64,000 nucleotides of DNA, taken from assembly GCA_017466345.1 (NCBI GenBank), contig JAFTUI010000005.1:1-64000 (forward strand). Reading direction: 5' to 3'. A program made the translations under genes and the position numbers. Positions 22,172 to 31,365 of the stretch are shown piece after piece. This stretch comes from Tidjanibacter sp. (GTDB lineage Bacteria; Bacteroidota; Bacteroidia; Bacteroidales; Rikenellaceae). Numbering within the stretch: position 1 is the stretch's first letter; each line of letters begins with the position of its first letter. Under the pieces are notes generated by a model. The model had not been told where the DNA came from. It ran no database searches and saw nothing but the letters and a program-made list of their open reading frames with translations.

Positions 22172-22179
22172 TATTTTTG
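22172..22179 (+). promoter_or_regulatory. -7 promoter box of the GT2 mannosyltransferase gene
   Basis: TATTTTTG ends 21 nt before the ATG at 22201. This rules out the in-frame TTG at 22177, which lies within the box. Confidence 0.6.
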
Positions 22180-22200
22180 TGCAATATCCTACCGATAAAG

Positions 22201-22926
22201 ATGCGTAAACTCATAATAATACCCACCTACAACGAGCGCGAAAACATCGAGGCAATGGTCGCTAAGGTTCTCTCGCTCCCTGGCGACTACTCGCTATTGG
22301 TAGTCGATGACGGCTCGCCCGATGGCACTGCCGCTATTGTCCGCAACCTTATGACCGACCACCCCGAGAGGCTCTTCCTCGTAGAACGAGAGGGCAAACT
22401 CGGACTTGGCACCGCCTATATTGCTGGCTTCCGCTGGGCTTTGGAGAGGGGCTATGAGGCTATCTATGAGATGGATTGCGACTTTTCGCACGACCCCGAT
22501 GACCTGCTGCGCCTTACGGCAGAGTTGGAGAGTGGCGCGGATGTGGCTGTTGGTTCGAGGTATGTAAGTGGTGTGAATGTCGTTAATTGGCCTATGCGCC
22601 GCCTGTTGCTCTCTTACTGTGCCTCTCGCTATGTGAAGTGTGTTACCCGTATGCCTGTGAGGGATGCTACGGCAGGCTTTGTGGGCTACCGAGCAGAGGT
22701 GCTGCGCACTATCGACCTCGATAGGGTAGGGATGCACGGCTATGGCTTCCAGATAGAGATGAAATATACGGCTTGGCGACTCGGCTTCAAAATCAAAGAG
22801 GTGTCGATAATCTTCCGCGACCGCACAGCCGGCACCTCCAAAATGAGTGGCAGCATCCTCGGCGAAGCCTTCTGGGGTGTTCTCGCTTTGCGCTTCCGCC
22901 GCTTTAAGAGAAGGGGCACCCTTTAA
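22201..22926 (+). CDS. polyprenol-phosphate mannosyltransferase-like GT2 glycosyltransferase
   Basis: The 241-residue protein begins MRKLIIIPTYNERENIEAMV and has LLVVDDGSPDGTAAIVR, EMDCDFSHDPDDL (the metal-binding DxD equivalent) and VGSRYVSGVNVVNWPMRRLL. These are the motifs of dolichol/polyprenol-phosphate mannose synthases. It would transfer mannose or a related sugar from a nucleotide donor to a polyprenol phosphate on the cytoplasmic side of the membrane. There is no C-terminal membrane domain, so it is of the soluble Dpm1-only type. It is transcribed alone and followed by a strong terminator. Confidence 0.88.
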   Translation: MRKLIIIPTYNERENIEAMVAKVLSLPGDYSLLVVDDGSPDGTAAIVRNLMTDHPERLFLVEREGKLGLGTAYIAGFRWALERGYEAIYEMDCDFSHDPDDLLRLTAELESGADVAVGSRYVSGVNVVNWPMRRLLLSYCASRYVKCVTRMPVRDATAGFVGYRAEVLRTIDLDRVGMHGYGFQIEMKYTAWRLGFKIKEVSIIFRDRTAGTSKMSGSILGEAFWGVLALRFRRFKRRGTL

Positions 22927-22951
22927 GGTACTTTTAGTTTAACCCAAATAA

Positions 22952-22990
22952 GAAAAGTCCGCCTTTACCTCTCGTAAATGCGGACTTTTC
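22952..22990. terminator. terminator of the GT2 gene with a TTTACCTCTnGTAAA loop
   Basis: GAAAAGTCCGC and GCGGACTTTTC pair perfectly. The loop itself contains TTTAC-CTCTC-GTAAA, nearly the inner loop of element C (TTTAC-CTCTT-GTAAA). T runs on both sides make it bidirectional for the convergent SDR gene. Confidence 0.8.
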
Positions 22991-23013
22991 CTATGTTTGT
23001 ATCTTCTATATCC

Positions 23014-23760
23014 TTATTTCACAAATGTGATGCGTTCCCAGAGGGGGCGGGGGATGAGGCTCCAACCAGCCACAAGCAGTCTGAAACGCCAGTCGATGGT
23101 GCAGATGCGGCGGCGATGGTCGATGGCTCTTATGGCGTGGCGAGCAACCTTCTTGGGCGAAAGGACTGCGGGATATTTCTTGCCAGGGGTTAGTATGCTG
23201 GTTTGAGCATAGCCGGGGCGTATATCGGTGATGTGGAGCCTTACGCCATCCATTCGAGCGTGTTGCGCAAGTGCGCTCAGGTAGGTGGTCTGCAACCTCT
23301 TAGTCGCCGAGTAGGAGGGTGCCAAGCCCATACCTTTGGTGCCGGCAATGGAGGTTACGGCAGCAATGTGTCCCTTGCCACCGTGGGTGCGAAACCAGTG
23401 GTAGGCGTGGTTAATTATGGTCACAAAGCCCACCGAATTGACCTCGGTAATATGGCGTTCTTTGCCCTCCTCCAACGCAGGGTTCTCAAAGCCTGCGCCA
23501 GCAACGTGGAGCAGCACATCCATACCGCCCATACGCTCAATCAGTTCATCGAGCGCAGCAGTGGCACTCGGAGAGGTTACATCCATCTCTTGCCACTCTA
23601 TCGGCTCGGCACACAGGTCCTTATACTCCTCCACAAAGGAGTTGAGCAATTCGCCCCTACGCCCTGCAATGCCGACCTTATGACCAGCCTTGACAAGTTG
23701 GGCTGCCATCTCGCGACCTAAGCCCGATGTGGCACCTATAACAATAAATCTCTTTGCCAT
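23014..23760 (-). CDS. short-chain dehydrogenase/reductase
   Basis: The 248-residue protein has the classical SDR features: the cofactor motif IGATSGLGREMA (T-G-x-x-x-G-x-G variant), AGRRG for NADP preference, HVAGAGF in place of NNAG, the catalytic Ser in VTSIAGTKG and the catalytic SYSATK. The substrate is not predictable. It ends RPLWERITFVK, without a membrane segment. It is the last gene of the lnt-folC-SDR operon on the minus strand, 18 nt after folC. Confidence 0.88.
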   Translation of the reverse strand: MAKRFIVIGATSGLGREMAAQLVKAGHKVGIAGRRGELLNSFVEEYKDLCAEPIEWQEMDVTSPSATAALDELIERMGGMDVLLHVAGAGFENPALEEGKERHITEVNSVGFVTIINHAYHWFRTHGGKGHIAAVTSIAGTKGMGLAPSYSATKRLQTTYLSALAQHARMDGVRLHITDIRPGYAQTSILTPGKKYPAVLSPKKVARHAIRAIDHRRRICTIDWRFRLLVAGWSLIPRPLWERITFVK

Positions 23761-23778
23761 AAATCTCTGTTTTTCTAT

Positions 23779-25074
23779 CTATTCGGAGAGTAAGTCCGCA
23801 ACCACAAAGGTGCTACCGCCGACAAAGACAAAGTCTTCGCTCTCTGCCAATTCTATGGCTCTGCGGTAGGCGGTGTGGACATCCTCTGCAACCTCGCCCT
23901 CGAAGCCCTCGCGGCGGAATTTCTCGGCAAGGCTCTCGGCAGCGAGCGAGCGTGCAACCGAAGCCTCAGTGAAGATGTAATATGCCTCCTTGGGCATAAG
24001 GGGAATGACAGCATCGAAGTCCTTGTCGCTGACCATACCAATTACCATATAGAGTTTGCGGTACTCCTGAGCGCGTATTTGAGCCACCACCTCGCTCAGT
24101 CCGTGAGCGTTGTGCCCTGTGTCGCAGTACACCCTCGGACTATCGCCCAACTTCTGCCACCTACCCATCAAACCCGTAGAGGAAGCCACACACCTCACAC
24201 CCTCGACCAATGCGCGGGTTGAGATGTTCAGTGGCGTATGGTGGCGTAGGATGCTAATGGCGGTGCGGACTGTGAGGATGTTTTTGCGTTGATAGGAACC
24301 CATAAGGTCCAAATCGAGGTTTTGTGTCCTGCCATCGCGAGGACGCTGTATGTGATAGCGGATGTAGTCGCCCGACGGCTCGCTCTCGACAACCTCCCAC
24401 TCCCTATCGGCATAGACCAGCATCGAACCTCGCTCGGCGGCTGTGCGATCGAAGACCTCGTTGCTCTCGGGGGCACTCTCGCCCACCACAACGGGCACTT
24501 CGGGCTTGATAATTCCCGCCTTCTCGAAGGCTATCTCGCCAATCGTGGAGCCCAAAAGTGCCGTGTGCTCCAAGCCTATGTTTGTGATGATAGAGAGGAT
24601 TGGTTTGATGATATTTGTGGAGTCGAGCCTGCCACCCAAGCCCGTCTCGATAATCGCCACCTCCACATCGCTCTCCGAGAAGTGATGGAAAGCCAGGGCG
24701 GTGGTCATCTCGAAGAACGAGAGTCCAAGTGCCACCATCTCCTCCTTGTGCTCCTTCACAAAGCTGACAACCTCCCTCTCGCTGATGGGCACACCATTTA
24801 CTCGTATGCGCTCGCGGAAGTCCACAAGGTGGGGCGATGTGAATAATCCCACGCAGTAGCCCGCCTGTTGCAACACCGAGGCGAGAATGTGAGATGTGGA
24901 GCCTTTGCCGTTTGTGCCCGCAACGTGGATGGTGAAATAGTTGCGCTGGGGGTTGTCCAAGCGGCGGCACATCTCCGTAATGTTCTGCAAGCCCTCCTTA
25001 TAGGCGCCTGCACCCACATTCTGGTACGAAGGAAATGAGTTGAAAAGGAAATTGGTGGTCTGAGAGTAGTTCAT
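23779..25074 (-). CDS. folC: bifunctional dihydrofolate / folylpolyglutamate synthase
   Basis: The 431-residue protein belongs to the Mur-ligase family: P-loop VAGTNGKGSTSHILA, TSPHLVDFRERIRVNG, FEMTTALAFHHFSE, ETGLGGRLDSTN and GLEHTALLGSTIGEIAFEKAG are all FolC blocks. It adds L-glutamate to dihydropteroate and then further glutamates to folates, in the cytoplasm with ATP. The length is normal. It is the middle gene of the lnt-folC-SDR operon, and together with folA/thyA it forms the folate metabolism visible in the window. Confidence 0.94.
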   Translation of the reverse strand: MNYSQTTNFLFNSFPSYQNVGAGAYKEGLQNITEMCRRLDNPQRNYFTIHVAGTNGKGSTSHILASVLQQAGYCVGLFTSPHLVDFRERIRVNGVPISEREVVSFVKEHKEEMVALGLSFFEMTTALAFHHFSESDVEVAIIETGLGGRLDSTNIIKPILSIITNIGLEHTALLGSTIGEIAFEKAGIIKPEVPVVVGESAPESNEVFDRTAAERGSMLVYADREWEVVESEPSGDYIRYHIQRPRDGRTQNLDLDLMGSYQRKNILTVRTAISILRHHTPLNISTRALVEGVRCVASSTGLMGRWQKLGDSPRVYCDTGHNAHGLSEVVAQIRAQEYRKLYMVIGMVSDKDFDAVIPLMPKEAYYIFTEASVARSLAAESLAEKFRREGFEGEVAEDVHTAYRRAIELAESEDFVFVGGSTFVVADLLSE

Positions 25075-25097
25075 TTTGTTTTTTCAATTTTCAATTA

Positions 25098-26714
25098 TCA
25101 ATTCACAAGGTGGCTGCGCTTGCGGAAACGGTAACTTACATAGTAGAGTAGCGAGAGCAGGAACAGGTAGCCTCCCAAGCGTCCCAAGTAGTCGCCTGCC
25201 TTGGCATAAAATGTAACCTCTCGCGAGGGGGTGACCTCGGCAGAGAGTGTGCCTCGCTTGTCCCAGCCAAGGGTGTCGCCTACCTTGCCCGTAGGCGAAA
25301 TGAAGCCACTGATACCCGTGTTGGCTGCCCTGCACACCCACCTGCGGCTCTCGATAGCCCTCAGGCGTGAGAAGGAGAAGTGCTGTCGGTAGCCCTCCGT
25401 ATCGTGCCACCAGCCATCGTTGGTGATGACCATCATAAGTTCAGCCCCATCAGCCGTAAAAGCACCAAAGTGCTCGCCATAGACCGACTCGTAGCAGATG
25501 GGGGCAGCGACCGAAATGCCGTAGGGATAGTGGTTGTTGCGCTGGTGGAGCAGGTGGCGATACTTGTCGGTGCCGAGTTGTCCCGTTGTGCCGCCCAAAT
25601 CCACGATGAGTTTTTCCAGCGGACGTAGAATATCCATAAAGGGCATTTTTTCTACACCCACCACAAGGCGCGACTTGTGGCTCACTTTGAGTACCGAGTC
25701 CCCATCGAGCGCAATGGCAGCGTTGTAGCGGTCATACCACATCGAACCACTGCGGCGAGCCGTTGGCGAGGCGTCTTTTTCGCCCTTGTAGCGGTGATAG
25801 GTCATTGCACCCACAATGAGTTGAGCATCGGGATTTTTAGCCCTTCGCATAGCCTCCACACCCTTTATGGAGTGGCTGCGGTAGATGTCCTCCTCCCAGA
25901 TGGGGTCACCCGCATCGCCAATGACCGTTTCGGGCAGAACTATGTAGTCCACATCCTCGGGAGCCTCCTCAATCAGAGAGCCAATGATGGCGAGTTGTTC
26001 GTCTACGGGTAGGGTATATTTCTCCTCGTAGGGGTCGAAGTTGGGCTGTACGAGTGTGACGGTAGCCTTCTGTGTGTTGGGGTTCTCGTGGTATGATGCG
26101 CCGATAATCAGCGAAGCCACCATAGGCGCAACGACAAAGAATAAGGCACTAATTCCCAACCCCTTGTTCTTGCGGTTGAGTAGCCACTCAAAGAGCAGCA
26201 CATTCACAAGCAATACCCATAGCGAGCCACCGAGTACGCCCGTGAGTTCGTACCATTGCACCGCCCACACATCATTGGCAAAGCCGTTGCCCAGCAGGAG
26301 CCACGGGAACGACACCTCGCCACCAAGATAGAAATGCTCTGCCCACAACCAGCCCGCAATGAGGGTTGTGTAGGCGTGTGCGGGGCGTGCCCTCTTGGAG
26401 AAGGAGTGAAAGACCATAAAGATACCGCCAAAGAGCAGTATCTGCACAATGGTTGCCGCAACAATACCCACTGCCGCAGCATAGTATATCCACCAGCAGG
26501 TGGTCACACACCACAGCCCCATAACCAGAGCCGTCCAGCCTGCCATCTGCCACCACTCGCGCCTTGAAGGGCCATAGGAGGCAGAGATTAACAATAGTGG
26601 AACGAGAGCAATAAGCAGCGGCAGACCGCTTACCCTAAGCCAGCCGAGCGATAGGAGCACCACGCTGAGCAGTGCCAACAGCAGACGCTGGTATGTTTTT
26701 AGTGATATTCTCAT
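25098..26714 (-). CDS. lnt: apolipoprotein N-acyltransferase
   Basis: The 538-residue protein has six to eight N-terminal membrane segments followed by a periplasmic nitrilase domain. The catalytic Glu is in YIVLPETVIGD, the Lys in VLKVSHKSRLVVGVEKMPF and the Cys in ISVAAPICYESVYGEHF. It transfers a third acyl chain from phospholipid to the N-terminal Cys of lipoproteins in the inner membrane. This fits the large number of lipoproteins in the window. It is the first gene of its operon and has its own TATTTTTG promoter box at 26734-26741. Confidence 0.93.
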   Translation of the reverse strand: MRISLKTYQRLLLALLSVVLLSLGWLRVSGLPLLIALVPLLLISASYGPSRREWWQMAGWTALVMGLWCVTTCWWIYYAAAVGIVAATIVQILLFGGIFMVFHSFSKRARPAHAYTTLIAGWLWAEHFYLGGEVSFPWLLLGNGFANDVWAVQWYELTGVLGGSLWVLLVNVLLFEWLLNRKNKGLGISALFFVVAPMVASLIIGASYHENPNTQKATVTLVQPNFDPYEEKYTLPVDEQLAIIGSLIEEAPEDVDYIVLPETVIGDAGDPIWEEDIYRSHSIKGVEAMRRAKNPDAQLIVGAMTYHRYKGEKDASPTARRSGSMWYDRYNAAIALDGDSVLKVSHKSRLVVGVEKMPFMDILRPLEKLIVDLGGTTGQLGTDKYRHLLHQRNNHYPYGISVAAPICYESVYGEHFGAFTADGAELMMVITNDGWWHDTEGYRQHFSFSRLRAIESRRWVCRAANTGISGFISPTGKVGDTLGWDKRGTLSAEVTPSREVTFYAKAGDYLGRLGGYLFLLSLLYYVSYRFRKRSHLVN

Positions 26715-26733
26715 CTTGCTCCTTTATTTTCTA

Positions 26734-26741
26734 CAAAAATA
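26734..26741 (-). promoter_or_regulatory. -7 promoter box of the lnt-folC-SDR operon
   Basis: The minus strand reads TATTTTTG, 20 nt upstream of the lnt ATG. Confidence 0.55.
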
Positions 26742-26836
26742 AATCTTTTGACGGGATATTCTTCCTTTGGCGAGAAATTATTTTGCCGAAGTGAAACTTT
26801 TGGGGATAAAAGCGACAAATGCTCGGCAAAAATATA

Positions 26837-26844
26837 TATCTTTG
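26837..26844 (+). promoter_or_regulatory. -7 promoter box of the lysE-cmk-ispH operon
   Basis: TATCTTTG lies 42 nt upstream of the LysE-family start. Confidence 0.7.
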
Positions 26845-26885
26845 TAGTCGGTGAATTTTGCCCCTAAACTAACAATAGATAGACT

Positions 26886-27569
26886 ATGTGGTTGATGACT
26901 TTTATAGGAGGTGTGATGGTGGGATGTATGGCGTCTATGCCACCAGGTCCCACGGCAATTCTCTGTCTGCAACGAAACATTAGCAAGGGTATCCGCTCGG
27001 GTATAACCACAGGATTTGGTATCGCCACAAGCGACACCTTCTATGCCTCCATTGCCTTCTTCTCGCTCTCGTTTGTGACGGGATTTATTGAGAGCAATAT
27101 GCTCCTTATAAAGTGCATTGCGGGGGTTTTTATCGCCGCTTTTGGCGTGAATATCTTCCTGAAAAAACCCGATATGCGACTCCGCCGCAACCGCTCCGAG
27201 AAGGATAGGGCAAATTGGAGAGATTACGTTTCGGGCTTCCTGCTGAGTTTTGCCAACCCCGCCTACATCTTGGTGCACGTTGCGCTCATTGCAACCGTTA
27301 AGTCGCTCGGCTTCTACGACACCGATGGCAACGCCTTCTCGAATGCCTCAATGATTTTGGGTATCTTTACCGGTTGTGCGGGATGGTGGTTGATTTTGGC
27401 ATCTGTGATGAAGGTTGTGAGAAAATACTTCCGCCCACGCCATATGTTGTGGATAAACCGCATCTCGGGCATCGTCATTACCCTCATTGGCGTGTCGCTC
27501 CTTATCTCGATGATTTCAGACTTGCAAATAGACATACAATTCAATGAACTCTTCAAGACCAAACAATAA
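26886..27569 (+). CDS. LysE-family exporter
   Basis: The 227-residue protein has six predicted membrane segments and the family signature in the first part, MASMPPGPTAILCLQRNISKG, with FGIATSDTFYASIAFFSLS following. LysE/RhtB proteins export amino acids or related small metabolites from the cytoplasm. The exported compound is unknown here. Its last 26 nt overlap the cytidylate kinase start, so the two are translationally coupled. Confidence 0.85.
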   Translation: MWLMTFIGGVMVGCMASMPPGPTAILCLQRNISKGIRSGITTGFGIATSDTFYASIAFFSLSFVTGFIESNMLLIKCIAGVFIAAFGVNIFLKKPDMRLRRNRSEKDRANWRDYVSGFLLSFANPAYILVHVALIATVKSLGFYDTDGNAFSNASMILGIFTGCAGWWLILASVMKVVRKYFRPRHMLWINRISGIVITLIGVSLLISMISDLQIDIQFNELFKTKQ

Positions 27570-28254
27570 GAAAATAGTCATAGCCGTAGATGGTTTCTCT
27601 TCGTGCGGCAAGAGCACCTTTGCCAAGATGGTGGCAGCCCACCTCGGCTACATCTTCATCGACACGGGTGCAATGTATCGTGCCGTAACCCTGTGGGCTA
27701 TCGAGAACGGCTGTGTCGAGAATGGCATCCTCAATGAGGAACGACTCATCAAGGGGCTTGATGTGATACAGATAGACTTCCGCTTCAATCCCGACCGAGG
27801 GGCGAGCGACATCTACCTTTGTGGCGAGTGGGCAGAGGGTAAAATTCGTACCATTACGGTCAGCAATCTTGTGAGTGCCGTTAGTGCCATTGGCGAGGTG
27901 CGCCGCCGACTTGTGAAGTTGCAGCAGGCAATGGGGCGCGACAAAGGCGTTGTGATGGACGGCAGGGATATCGGTACGGTGGTTTTCCCCGATGCGGAGC
28001 TGAAAATTTTTATGACTGCCGACCCCGAGGTCAGGGCAGAGCGCCGCTATCAGGAACTCCTCGCCAAGGGCGAAGAGGTAAGCCGCGAGGAGATAATCGA
28101 AAATATCCGACAGCGTGACCACCTCGACCAAACCCGTGCAATAAGCCCCCTGAGGAAGGCAGACGATGCCATAGTCCTCGACAATGGCGGTATGACTCTC
28201 GCCGAGGAGATGGAGTGGTTCGATGAGATATTCAAGTTGAGAGTTAAGGAATGA
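27544..28254 (+). CDS. cmk: cytidylate kinase
   Basis: The 236-residue protein shows the P-loop VDGFSSCGKSTFAKMVA, FIDTGAMYRAVTLWAI for CMP binding, GRDIGTVVFPDAELKIFMTA and the LID-like region RAERRYQELLAKGE. It phosphorylates CMP and dCMP to the diphosphates. The start overlaps lysE by 26 nt and the end overlaps ispH by 4 nt (ATGA). Co-occurrence of cmk with ispH is common in bacteria. Confidence 0.94.
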   Translation: MNSSRPNNKKIVIAVDGFSSCGKSTFAKMVAAHLGYIFIDTGAMYRAVTLWAIENGCVENGILNEERLIKGLDVIQIDFRFNPDRGASDIYLCGEWAEGKIRTITVSNLVSAVSAIGEVRRRLVKLQQAMGRDKGVVMDGRDIGTVVFPDAELKIFMTADPEVRAERRYQELLAKGEEVSREEIIENIRQRDHLDQTRAISPLRKADDAIVLDNGGMTLAEEMEWFDEIFKLRVKE

Positions 28255-29126
28255 AAGTTACCATAGACGATAAATCGGGATTTTGCTATGGGGTGGTAAG
28301 TGCCATCTCGAAGGCAGAGGAGTTGGTGGCGGAGGGCTGTAAGGTCTATTCGTTAGGCGACATTGTACACAACGACCTCGAAGTGGCTCGCTTGGAGGGT
28401 ATGGGCGTAAGGACCATCTCGCACGCCGACTTGGCAGCCATAGAACCCTCCGATGAGAGCAAAATCCTCATTCGTGCCCACGGCGAACCCAAGAGCACCT
28501 ACCGACTCTTGGAGGGGCTGTCGCTCGGCTATGCCGATGCCACCTGCCCTGTGGTGGCAAAACTCCAAAGGCTCACTATTGAGGCAGACCGCCAAATGCG
28601 CGAGGTGGGCGGTACGGTAGTGATTTTGGGCAAGAAGGGACACGCCGAGGTGGTGGGACTCAACGGTCAGATAGAGGATAGGGCAGTGGTTGTCGAGAAG
28701 GTTGAGGATTTGGATGATGTAGACTTTTCGCACCCCATCTTTCTCCTGTCGCAGACCACCCAAAGTTTGGCACTCTTCGAGCAGATTAGCAAAGAGGTTA
28801 TGAGGCGTTCGGCGGTGCCCACAGAGGTTACCGTGAGGGATACCATCTGCCGCCAGGTGGCTGGCAGGGAGGAGCACCTGAGGGAGTTTGCCCGCGGGTG
28901 CGATATGGTGGTCTTTGTGTGTGGCGCAAAGAGTTCCAATGGCAAGGTGCTCTTCGAGGCGTGCCATAGCGCAAACCCCAACAGTGTGAAGATTGAGTCG
29001 CCCACCGAACTCACTCGCCAGATGTTCGAGGGGGCAGAGAATGTGGGCATCTGCGGTGCCACATCCACCCCACATTGGCTTATGGAGCAGGTGAGGGATA
29101 CAATTTTGAGCCTCTCGGAGCGTTAG
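28251..29126 (+). CDS. ispH: 4-hydroxy-3-methylbut-2-enyl diphosphate reductase
   Basis: The 291-residue protein has the three Fe-S cluster Cys of IspH in their motifs: SGFCYGVVSAI, ADATCPVVAKLQ and GICGATSTPHW. HGEPKSTYRLL and the Glu/Thr in EVTVRDTICRQV are also present. It catalyses the last step of the MEP pathway to IPP and DMAPP using a [4Fe-4S] cluster. It overlaps cmk by ATGA. The MEP route fits an anaerobic member of Bacteroidales. Confidence 0.95.
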   Translation: MKVTIDDKSGFCYGVVSAISKAEELVAEGCKVYSLGDIVHNDLEVARLEGMGVRTISHADLAAIEPSDESKILIRAHGEPKSTYRLLEGLSLGYADATCPVVAKLQRLTIEADRQMREVGGTVVILGKKGHAEVVGLNGQIEDRAVVVEKVEDLDDVDFSHPIFLLSQTTQSLALFEQISKEVMRRSAVPTEVTVRDTICRQVAGREEHLREFARGCDMVVFVCGAKSSNGKVLFEACHSANPNSVKIESPTELTRQMFEGAENVGICGATSTPHWLMEQVRDTILSLSER

Positions 29127-29156
29127 ATATTTCAGTGATTAAAGAACAAAGAGAAT

Positions 29157-29618
29157 ATGGATTTTGCAAAATATGTAGGACGAGCCGTAAGGCACTTTGT
29201 GAGGCTTACGGTGCTTGTGGGGCTGATTTTTGGGGTTATGTATGCCACAAATACTCTCGCAATTGAGCCTGCCGACCTCTTGGGCACAAGAGGTATTGTC
29301 TTGTTGGTTGCGCTTGTGTTAATCTCTGCTGCCTACCCACTCTATGGCTTCTCGACAGCCTCTGTGAGGGCTTCTATGACGGAGGATAGGGAGCAGATTG
29401 TGGAGGCACTTCTCAGGGGCGGCTACACATTGGCTGCCGAGCGCGAGGGCGAGATGCTCTTTCGTGCTTCGAGTGGGCTCAAACGCCTTGTGCAGTTGGG
29501 CGACGACGCGGTTGTTGTAAGTCAGACCGATGACCACAACCTTACGGTTAGCGGCCTGAGGAAAGAGGTTGAGAATGCCCGCTTCCGCATAACAGGGTAT
29601 ATTAATGCCAAAAAATAG
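29157..29618 (+). CDS. small membrane protein of unknown function
   Basis: The 153-residue protein has two hydrophobic segments, about residues 15-33 (VRLTVLVGLIFGVMYA) and 47-68 (GIVLLVALVLISAAYPLYGF). A soluble C-terminal domain of about 85 residues follows (REQIVEALLRGGYTLAAERE, then GLKRLVQLGDDAVVVSQTDD). I do not recognise a named family. It is located between ispH (30 nt) and the CtpA-like protease gene (9 nt), which suggests cotranscription with both. A role at the membrane together with the protease is possible but unsupported. Confidence 0.72.
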   Translation: MDFAKYVGRAVRHFVRLTVLVGLIFGVMYATNTLAIEPADLLGTRGIVLLVALVLISAAYPLYGFSTASVRASMTEDREQIVEALLRGGYTLAAEREGEMLFRASSGLKRLVQLGDDAVVVSQTDDHNLTVSGLRKEVENARFRITGYINAKK

Positions 29619-29627
29619 CAAATAGCA

Positions 29628-31313
29628 ATGAACGGGAAAAAAGTTTGGCGCAAGGTGGGAGTGTGTGGCGCTGTGGCGGCGTGTGTGCTGCTGGGTGCCG
29701 CAGCGGGTAGCAACACACACAACTTGGGCAAGACAGTAGAGATATTAGTAAATATGCTACGCACCATCAACCTCTTCTATGTGGACGATGTGCCGAGCGA
29801 AAAGATAGTGAACGCCGCAGCAGAGGGTATGACCAAAATCCTCGACCCCTATACCGACTATATCCCTGCCGAGGAGATGGATGACTTTGCCACGATGACA
29901 ACGGGTAAGTATGGCGGTGTGGGTTCGCTCATACGCCTTGCGGGCGACTATGTGGAGTTCACTGCGCCCTACAAAGGCTCGCCAGCCGACCGCGCAGGCA
30001 TACGCCCCGGCGATAGGATTGTGGAGATTGATGGCAAGAGTGCCAAAGGTCTTACAACCCAGCAGGTTAGCGACCGACTGAGGGGCGATGCGGGTACGAG
30101 TGTGAAGGTGACCATCGAAAGATTCCCTTCGCGTGAGAGGCAGACGCTGAAAATCGAACGCGAGAGGATAGCCATCCCCGGCGTGCCCTACTATGGAATG
30201 ATAAACGACACGGTGGGCTACATCTCGCATAGCGAATTTACCGAAGGTTCGAGTAGTGACCTACTGAGGGCTTATGAGAGCTTGAAGGCGCAGGGTATGC
30301 GCTCGCTTGTGCTCGACTACCGAGGCAATGGTGGTGGCATCTTGCAAGAGGCTACGAGCGTCCTTTCGTTCTTCCTTCCCGAAGGGGCTGAGGTTGTCAG
30401 CACACGCTCTGCAAACAACCCCTCTGCCGACCACACATTCAAGACCGAGAACACACCCATCGACCTCGAAATCCCCATTGTCGTACTCGTTGATAGTAGC
30501 TCGGCTTCGGCGGCAGAGATTGTGGCAGGAGCATTGCAGGACTACGACAGGGCAGTTCTGGTTGGTCAGCGCACCTTCGGCAAGGGTTTGGTGCAGAGCA
30601 GCTACCCTCTGGGCTACGATGCTATGCTCAAAATCACCACCTCGAAGTACTACCTGCCCAGCGGACGCTGCATTCAGGCTATCGACTATGCCGCCCACAA
30701 CGAGGATGGCAGTGTGGCTCAGGTGCCCGACTCGCTCGTGAGTGAGTTCAAGACCCGTGCAGGACGCAAGGTCTATGATGGTGGCGGTGTGATGCCCGAT
30801 GTGAAGATGGAACCCGAATATGTCAGCACCTTCGCGGTGGTGACCTATGCACAGGGTTTTGTGGACGACTTCATTGCCGACTACTGCGCACGCCACTACG
30901 AGGAGTTGGAGGGGAGTGTAGTGCCAGCCAAATATCGCTTCTCAGACGAGGCTTATGGCGAATTTGTGGAGTTTATGAAGGATAAGGAGGTCGCTTGGGA
31001 GAGTGCTGCCAGCCGACTATGGAAGGAGTTCCGCAAGGCAGCCGAGAAGGAGCGTTGGGAGGAGAGAATGACCGAACAAATGGCTCACATTGAGGCAAAT
31101 ATCACAAATACCACCGAGGACAATCTGTGGCTCTATAAGCAGGAGTTGCAGACCATCATAGAGAATAACATCGTAGTTCGCTACTGCTACAACGAAGGCG
31201 GCGTGGAGCACTCGCTACAAAGCGACAAGGAGCTCGAAAGGGCCATTGAAATCCTAAGCAATAACACTGAGTACCAAAGAATACTCGCCGAGCAGGACAC
31301 CGCACGCAAATAG
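29628..31313 (+). CDS. S41-family C-terminal processing peptidase (CtpA-like)
   Basis: The 561-residue protein has a single N-terminal membrane segment, then the helical prefix ending LDPYTDYIPAEEMDDF, and a PDZ domain (about 85-170, GVGSLIRLAGDYVEFTAP and ADRAGIRPGDRIVEIDG). The S41 protease core has the catalytic Ser in VVLVDSSSASAAEIVAGAL and the Lys in GQRTFGKGLVQ. Such periplasmic proteases trim C-termini and take part in envelope quality control. The last 130 residues, rich in charged helices, extend beyond the core. It is followed by a histidine kinase gene 52 nt away. Confidence 0.92.
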   Translation: MNGKKVWRKVGVCGAVAACVLLGAAAGSNTHNLGKTVEILVNMLRTINLFYVDDVPSEKIVNAAAEGMTKILDPYTDYIPAEEMDDFATMTTGKYGGVGSLIRLAGDYVEFTAPYKGSPADRAGIRPGDRIVEIDGKSAKGLTTQQVSDRLRGDAGTSVKVTIERFPSRERQTLKIERERIAIPGVPYYGMINDTVGYISHSEFTEGSSSDLLRAYESLKAQGMRSLVLDYRGNGGGILQEATSVLSFFLPEGAEVVSTRSANNPSADHTFKTENTPIDLEIPIVVLVDSSSASAAEIVAGALQDYDRAVLVGQRTFGKGLVQSSYPLGYDAMLKITTSKYYLPSGRCIQAIDYAAHNEDGSVAQVPDSLVSEFKTRAGRKVYDGGGVMPDVKMEPEYVSTFAVVTYAQGFVDDFIADYCARHYEELEGSVVPAKYRFSDEAYGEFVEFMKDKEVAWESAASRLWKEFRKAAEKERWEERMTEQMAHIEANITNTTEDNLWLYKQELQTIIENNIVVRYCYNEGGVEHSLQSDKELERAIEILSNNTEYQRILAEQDTARK

Positions 31314-31365
31314 CACACATACGTTTTATGCGGGCAGACCGAACCAATAGAAGGAGAGAAGAGAG

